From: Zhengitettix transpicula
Taxonomy: Eukaryota > Arthropoda > Insecta > Orthoptera > Tetrigidae
Length of the DNA: 64,000 bases
NCBI GenBank assembly: GCA_037074705.1
Contig: CM073590.1
Span: 36,851,895 to 36,915,894, forward strand
Direction of reading: 5' to 3'
Shown: positions 59,041-64,000 of the stretch, one piece after another
Numbering within the stretch: position 1 is the stretch's first letter
Layout of the letters: each line of letters starts with the position of its first letter
Notes under the pieces: model-generated
Database searches by the model: none
Seen by the model: the letters and a program-made list of their open reading frames with translations, nothing else
What the model was told of the DNA's origin: nothing
Translations under genes and position numbers: made by a program

Positions 59041-59975
59041 GTGTAATAATGGTTAAAATAGCAAGATACAGACGAACCACGAGTTATAAGAAAGACAATC
59101 TCTTCTATTTGTAGAACTCTTCATGTGTAAAACTAACTTAATACTAACACATATTCGTCTCGTAAAATGTATTTTTAAAAGTACAAAGATTACTTAACAA
59201 ATTAGTGTCACGTTGTATATTTAAGAAACAATTATTTTGCTTCTCTTGTTTATTATAAACAATGGTAACGATCCTCATTACATTTCAGTTTCGTATTTCA
59301 CAAGTTTTCATGTCTGAATGGATATAGTAATAAGAATTACCGTTTTAACTTCAAACTTCCTGTTGATAACCACTCGGCACCAACCCCAGCATTTTTAATG
59401 TTTGCTCCTTTGATTGGGATTATAAAATTTTTTGGTTCCATTTGAAAGTAATTCGTCAGTTATATTAGATCCATTATTGATAATTAAAAAACCATTAAAC
59501 AGCCTTATAACAATTTTATTTATTTTAATTATAACTGTCAGCAATTGACGTTATTAAACATGTAATAATCATTATGAAAAAGAAATAATATTATAATTTG
59601 ATCTTAGCTCTGAAAACATGTTAAATTTATTAAGAGAAAAATTATATATTTTTATAATTCTACTTATTTTTTATATTTATAAATAAAACCGTTGAAAGCT
59701 TTCATTTAAGTAAATAAAATTGTTTCGAGATTGTTTAATGGATGTTAATCACGCTACATTAATTTCATGATTTATATGTAGTAAAATATACCTAACATAT
59801 GAAACGAGACATAATCTTGCTATATCTATGACTATGTGACATTTGTAACGTTCAAAATAGATTTACATGATTTGTTTATTCGTTAGTCATAAGCTAGTTT
59901 AGAGCCTGAAGAGTTCTTCAAACTGTAGAGGAAACTTTGTGCTGCTTATAACACATGGTCATTCTGTTAAAAGCC
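59041..59975. other. AT-rich non-coding stretch
   Basis: Nothing recognised. Confidence 0.5.
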
Positions 59976-59977
59976 AT

Positions 59978-60109
59978 AATAATAAGAAAGATAGCCAAAT
60001 ACGGACAAAAGAAGTGGTGTTATAAATATAAAAATATTAATATATATACACACACTTATATCATCACATCTTTAGTCTGTATTTTTCTATCTTAATTATT
60101 ATTAATTTT
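59978..60109. mobile_element. Foldback element, family A copy 4 (deleted)
   Basis: The outer ends AATAAGAAAGATAGCCAAAT and the complement at 60085-60109 are kept, with ACAAAAGAAGTGG inside. The hammerhead-like centre is gone, replaced by a short TA/CA-rich join. A minimal derivative of about 130 bp. Confidence 0.8.
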
Positions 60110-60279
60110 AAAAACAGTCGTAATTTTTTCATTTTTTATGAGGGCCTCAATTTAACAAATATGATTATTTATGTCTCATTCTTCAAGTTTTCTAAAATTT
60201 CGCGTGATTTAAGTGAAACGTAACTATTAATGTCATAACAAATTATTGATAATTTTTGTGAAACAGAACACGTTCAGTT
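60110..60279. other. AT-rich spacer
   Basis: Nothing recognised. Confidence 0.5.
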
Positions 60280-60480
60280 GTTGGGTTAAGAACACTGCAT
60301 AGTGGCGCCGTTCACGTGAAGCGGTGAGCAGCGTAGGCCCATGGGACGACGACCCTTGTTAACATGGAACTTGTTATCAAAACTCTTAGTGAGAAACTTC
60401 CCTTTCGCAGAAACTACCTCCGACATGGGCTCAGTACAGAGCTAAAACCTACACGTGAACTAGTAGATTCAAGTATATAA
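60280..60480. other. GC-raised non-coding block
   Basis: Contains TGGCGCCGTTCACGTGAAG and CCATGGGACGACGACCC; no open frame of note. Confidence 0.25.
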
Positions 60481-60985
60481 ATAAAATACTAAAGGCACTT
60501 TTGTCTGAACATATTTGGAGTGCTTTTAGTACATCTTTTAAGTTTCATGGCTGAGCAGCCTTTTTTCTGAAACTGTAAAAAAACTTTGAGACTATCTTGT
60601 CATTCGCCATTTTAAAATGATAAAACTTAAACTGCAACCTACCTATTAAGTTTTATTTTTGAAGTGCTCGTAAATAAACTGTGTGTTGTCACAAGAATAT
60701 AACTTTATAAGCAGAAACAAGTAGTAGAAAAAACTATTAAATTAAAAAAAAAAGATTACGGAAGCAGTGAAGCTGAAACGCGTTAATTAAAACAATTAGA
60801 CTAAAGTTCTATCCTGTTATTAGTTCACAGTATATATCAAAAGGAAACACAAACGTTGCACAGTGTTTACATTCCAAAATAAAGGACGGAAACTAGCTAG
60901 TATTTAATAAATACATTTTTATATTCATCCAAATACCAAATTATATTTACTTTTACTTCTTCAAACACGATATTGATAATCATTA
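60481..60985. other. AT-rich non-coding stretch
   Basis: Nothing recognised. Confidence 0.5.
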
Positions 60986-60988
60986 TAA

Positions 60989-61296
60989 ATAATAAGAAAG
61001 ATAGCTAAATACAGACAAAAGAAATAATAATATAAATACCACACAACGTTTTGGAAGCCTTGTTCCTTTATTCAGTTACAGAAAAAATGCAAGAGGCTAG
61101 AGACACAACCGCACAAGTCAGATGTCAAAATTCAAAAGTTTGTCAACTCTAGTTTTCTTAACTGACTTATGCAGTTGTGTCTCTCAAAGTTTTTACGTTT
61201 TTCCTACACCTGAAGAAAGGTACGTTTCCAGAGACGTTGTGTGGTATTTATATAATCACTACTTTTGTCTGTATTTGGCTATCTTTCTTATTATTA
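60989..61296. mobile_element. Foldback element, family A copy 5
   Basis: Arms 60989-61080 and 61200-61296. The central part is also palindromic (TTTTGACATCTGAC-type words facing GTCAACTCTAG and GACTTATGCAGTTGTG), making this copy the longest hairpin of the family. The outer ends AATAATAAGAAAGATAGC face GCTATCTTTCTTATTATT. Confidence 0.85.
61203..61244 (+). ncRNA. Hammerhead-ribozyme-like motif with a mutated GAAA box
   Basis: CCTACAC, CTGAAGA (61210-61216), hairpin 61217-61230 (GG...CC), then GAGAC where GAAAC is expected, GTT, GTGTGG. Stem I is the best of the family: ACAC pairs with GUGU and CC with GG around one bulged T. The A-to-G change in the GAAA box should inactivate it. Confidence 0.5.
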
Positions 61297-61302
61297 ATTT
61301 TC

Positions 61303-61740
61303 AATCAAACGTAAATATTTCATTTTGATAATCGTTATTATAAAAATTTAATAAACAGTCGTAAATATCGAATAATTGAGTTACAGTTCACTTCCCAAAA
61401 ATTTGTGAAATAAGCTTAAAAATAATTAGATGAAAAATGTTTAATTTTAAGCTCCGGTTCGAAAGTTTAGTGAAATGGAATTTATGGAACAAGGTATAAA
61501 AATATTCGACAGATCCTGGATGTGAATCCAAAATACAGCTTCGTACGTACGTCATTTTCTGCAAAATAATCTTGTACTGAAAAGCGATGTTGTAAATCAA
61601 GATTACGAAGGAAAATTAGTAACGAATTGAAGATATATTCTATCATCGTCTTCAATTAATTTTATAATTGAAATCGTAATGAACTACAGAGTACCTGTCC
61701 TAGAAGGCTTTTATATTATGTAGTAATTTATAACAGATTA
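61303..61740. other. AT-rich non-coding stretch
   Basis: Nothing recognised. Confidence 0.5.
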
Positions 61741-62060
61741 ACCTATAGGGGAGACAATGCTTCCTGACTGTGCTGAAGCGCTGGCTTATATTTTCTCACG
61801 CAGTTTTGTAACAGGGCTACAGTCAATGGTTGCAGGTGATACATGCTGGCGTGCGGTGCCCGCAATGCTTGGTGATCCATCACAGTAATGATGATGTATC
61901 TTACTGGCTGTGTAACTCACCTGTTTAGCAGCCACAAATTCAACTAGCCCTCACTGTTTCAGGCATTTGTCTTCATCCGGTAGCCCCCTCCCAATGGCGT
62001 AGGCCACAACATTTCTCAATTCACCGAACCAAAATCACCGAAGCATCACAACGAGCTTTT
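61741..62060. other. GC-raised non-coding block
   Basis: Balanced composition, repeat-free, no open frame (GCTGGCGTGCGGTGCCCGC, TCCGGTAGCCCCCTCCC). Possibly an old repeat or regulatory DNA. Confidence 0.25.
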
Positions 62061-62735
62061 GAGTCTGACTTTGATTATTCTCAGACTGGAAAAATTAATG
62101 ACAACTTCATATTACAAAAAAAGCTCATTTTATAATTTATAAACCGTTGATTAATACTGGAATGTTTAAAATTTATTTAGTAAGTAAACAACTGGACCAG
62201 AATATCTATTGTATGACATTGTCTAATTAAATAATGTTTCATATGTAATTCCATATCGCAAAATAAATATGACACTGGTGTCGAAATCTTTCTAGTATTA
62301 TTGGAGGCTGTGGAGTAATAATTCATACTAAATAGATTATAAACCTTATCATATTTATGACTTCACCAAACATTAATGAATTATCTCGTCATTGGGCAGA
62401 TACAAATACTATTGCTTATTAAAATATATTAGGTGTATTAAAACCTGGAACTTTCTACAGTGACTAGTCTGATCGTAATATAAGAGTGACAGTTCTAGAA
62501 CCTCTAAATAATAATATAAATCGGAAATTAGAAATTTTTGTTCCATCAAAAATGTAATTTAGTATACTCCATGCAAATCCAGTTACGGAGTCGAGATTTA
62601 GTGAGATGTAGATTGTATTTCAATTCCCAGGCAAAAAATATATTTTTTTGGTCGCTAGAAGGATCAGTTAAAAGAGAATTAATTACGAACTACTTCGAAG
62701 ATTAAAGACAGTAAGGGGAACACTGGTATTATTGT
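62061..62735. other. AT-rich non-coding stretch
   Basis: Nothing recognised. Confidence 0.5.
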
Positions 62736-63190
62736 AGAAGCAAATTTTCGTTGCGTGGTCCTCGGTCAGCGAGCCGTGAGGGAATCCCCGTGAGATGGTG
62801 CCACAGTTATCAGCAGAGAAAGTTGCACCACTCGCTCACTAGGGGCCTATCTCTCTCTCTACCGCTGTGCAAATACAGGATTGATCTCCTGGGCTCCGGC
62901 AAACCACCCTATTTTACACATGACGGACCCTGTGTTTCCCCATTCCTCTCTTGGCCCCTGATAAAGCATAGCGCGACACGCCCGCAGTACTAGTCGACAA
63001 ACACAAGGTATCGCAGCGGATTTGCTTCGCGGACGAGCGCAATGGACACTACGGAAAGAAGAATCAGTGTGCTGAAATTTATTCTTTGACAACACTACGC
63101 TTTGGGAGTACGTTATTCCTACTTTCACCCTATGGGGCGAGGTAGCTTTAAAAATCTTTTGACTCTCCGTTTTCCTCAAAACTTTAAAGC
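62736..63190. other. GC-raised block with overlapping open frames
   Basis: Open frames of 80 (plus, 62751-62993) and 106 residues (minus, 62859-63179) overlap in opposite sense with no recognisable domain. CpG-bearing (GACACGCCCGCAGTACTAG). Exon, promoter or old repeat cannot be told apart. Confidence 0.25.
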
Positions 63191-63605
63191 GGTGAAATTC
63201 TGGATTCGCTACAAAGACTCTACATGGTGTTTATTTAGTAGTTAATTAGCAAATATTCAAATAAAACTCTGGTCTGCAATATAAGTGTATTTTACGTTCG
63301 TTTACATTTACATGACTGAAAATATACCTTTAAAGCACGTCACAGTGTTAACTCTTTAAACATTCATTTATTTACTTTATCAATACAATAGCTTTCCTCT
63401 AGTATTTTCATCTTGATAACATCAAAATGTATCTGACATTACCGTACTATCTGTTTCTAAATAAAAATAAATTGATTTCTAATATCGCTAATGATGAAGG
63501 GTGATTACTCAAAAAATATAAAATGCAAAAATTTTATAATTGCAATGGAATACAACATAAAATATTATTAACAATAAAGAAGACCGTCTTTCTCTGCGTA
63601 ATGAA
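63191..63605. other. AT-rich non-coding stretch
   Basis: Nothing recognised. Confidence 0.5.
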
Positions 63606-63607
63606 CA

Positions 63608-63806
63608 AGCAAAATATTCTCGTGCTTCTGAGGGAGTGTAAAAGATCTAGGGGTGACGTTTCGATGACGTTCGCTGTCATCGTCTTCTAGTAAAGTTCCA
63701 TATTTATTATAAAAAAACAAATGCTAGAAGACTATGACAGTGAACGTCATCGAAACGTCGCGCCTAGATCTTTTTCACTCGCTTAGAAACCCTAGAATAT
63801 TTTGTT
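63608..63806. repeat. Inverted repeat (foldback), family D
   Basis: Arms 63608-63692 and 63721-63806 match well around a spacer of about 28 bp. The left arm reads AAAATATTCT, AAAGATCTAGG, GACGTTTCGATGACGTTC and GTCTTCTAG outward to inward, and the right arm mirrors it. Each arm holds a hairpin (ATGAC with GTCAT) followed by GAAACGTC, the hammerhead-like order, but CTAGAAGA stands in place of CUGANGA and stem I is not evident. Confidence 0.85.
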
Positions 63807-64000
63807 ACTATTAACAATGTTTCTAAATATTACATTATGAAAAACTCAACCATTTAGTGATGCATAATGAAATATTAACAATATTATTTCTAATGAATTC
63901 AACATTTAGCCTTACAGTAAAATAAAATATTTGAATACTATAAGTTCTTTCTTGAAAAAAAGAAGGATGCATATATTAGATTTTATAAATATGGAAGTTG
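63807..64000. other. AT-rich stretch
   Basis: Nothing recognised to the window edge. Confidence 0.5.

Noticed and set aside
60303..60325. tRNA-Lys-type primer binding site (TGGCGCC) suggesting an LTR element
   Set aside because: Agreement stops after seven or eight bases and no LTR ends, gag or pol sequence flank it.
1..64000. CRISPR arrays, bacterial operons or mitochondrial insertions
   Set aside because: No regularly spaced repeats, no operon-like coding apart from the two IS fragments, and no recognisable mitochondrial gene.

Overview
The window looks like nuclear DNA of an arthropod, most likely a large-genome insect. The evidence is: a strongly AT-rich background, no dense or operon-like coding, and decayed copies of a Jockey-type LINE, a mariner, a Tc1-like element, Penelope-like elements (PLEs), a tRNA-derived SINE and a roughly 560-bp A-tailed retroposon family. 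A cockroach or termite is my best guess, from general resemblance of the 560-bp repeat to sequence I associate with Blattodea; that is recollection, not a search result. No complete host protein-coding gene is recognisable. The window reads as intergenic or long-intron DNA. The only exon-like signals are a 52-nt candidate at 45383-45434 and a speculative 9-nt one at 42654-42662.

Layout. 1-4350: AT-rich DNA with a foldback element (930-1166), a GC-raised block and a Tc1-like remnant on the minus strand. 4350-15700: AT-rich DNA with one 560-bp retroposon (6200), a CpG-rich block (9.6 kb), a duplicated hammerhead-like unit (10.8-11.0 kb), a 545-bp-spaced direct repeat (12.5/13.0 kb) and a PLE fragment (13.8 kb). 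15700-33400: scattered retroposon copies, including a tail-to-tail inverted pair at 29.14-30.08 kb, a foldback element (30.13 kb) and several GC-raised non-coding blocks. 33401-34831: a PLE remnant with a recognisable GIY-YIG motif, abutted by two bacterial-type insertion-sequence transposase fragments (IS982 and IS630). 35-45 kb: putative regulatory blocks, a Jockey reverse-transcriptase remnant and a three-unit head-to-tail retroposon array. 45-51 kb: exon-like segment, retroelement-like 3' end, CpG-rich block with a CRE palindrome, SINE, mariner and another retroposon. 51-64 kb: a CTCF-like motif, a second minus-strand PLE fragment, two more foldback copies and two further inverted repeats.

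Two themes deserve attention. First, arms of the foldback family and the unit at 10970-11015 carry the order of parts of a minimal hammerhead ribozyme: a CUGANGA box, a short hairpin, GAAAC, GUU, and flanks that can pair as stem I. One family member abuts PLE coding sequence, so these are probably PLE terminal repeats, a class known to carry hammerheads. Second, the IS982/IS630 segment (34456-34831) keeps a Shine-Dalgarno-like AGAGG before its ATG and looks like decayed bacterial, probably endosymbiont, DNA in an insect chromosome. All coding remnants contain stops, frameshifts or lost catalytic residues, so nothing here looks able to transpose autonomously.
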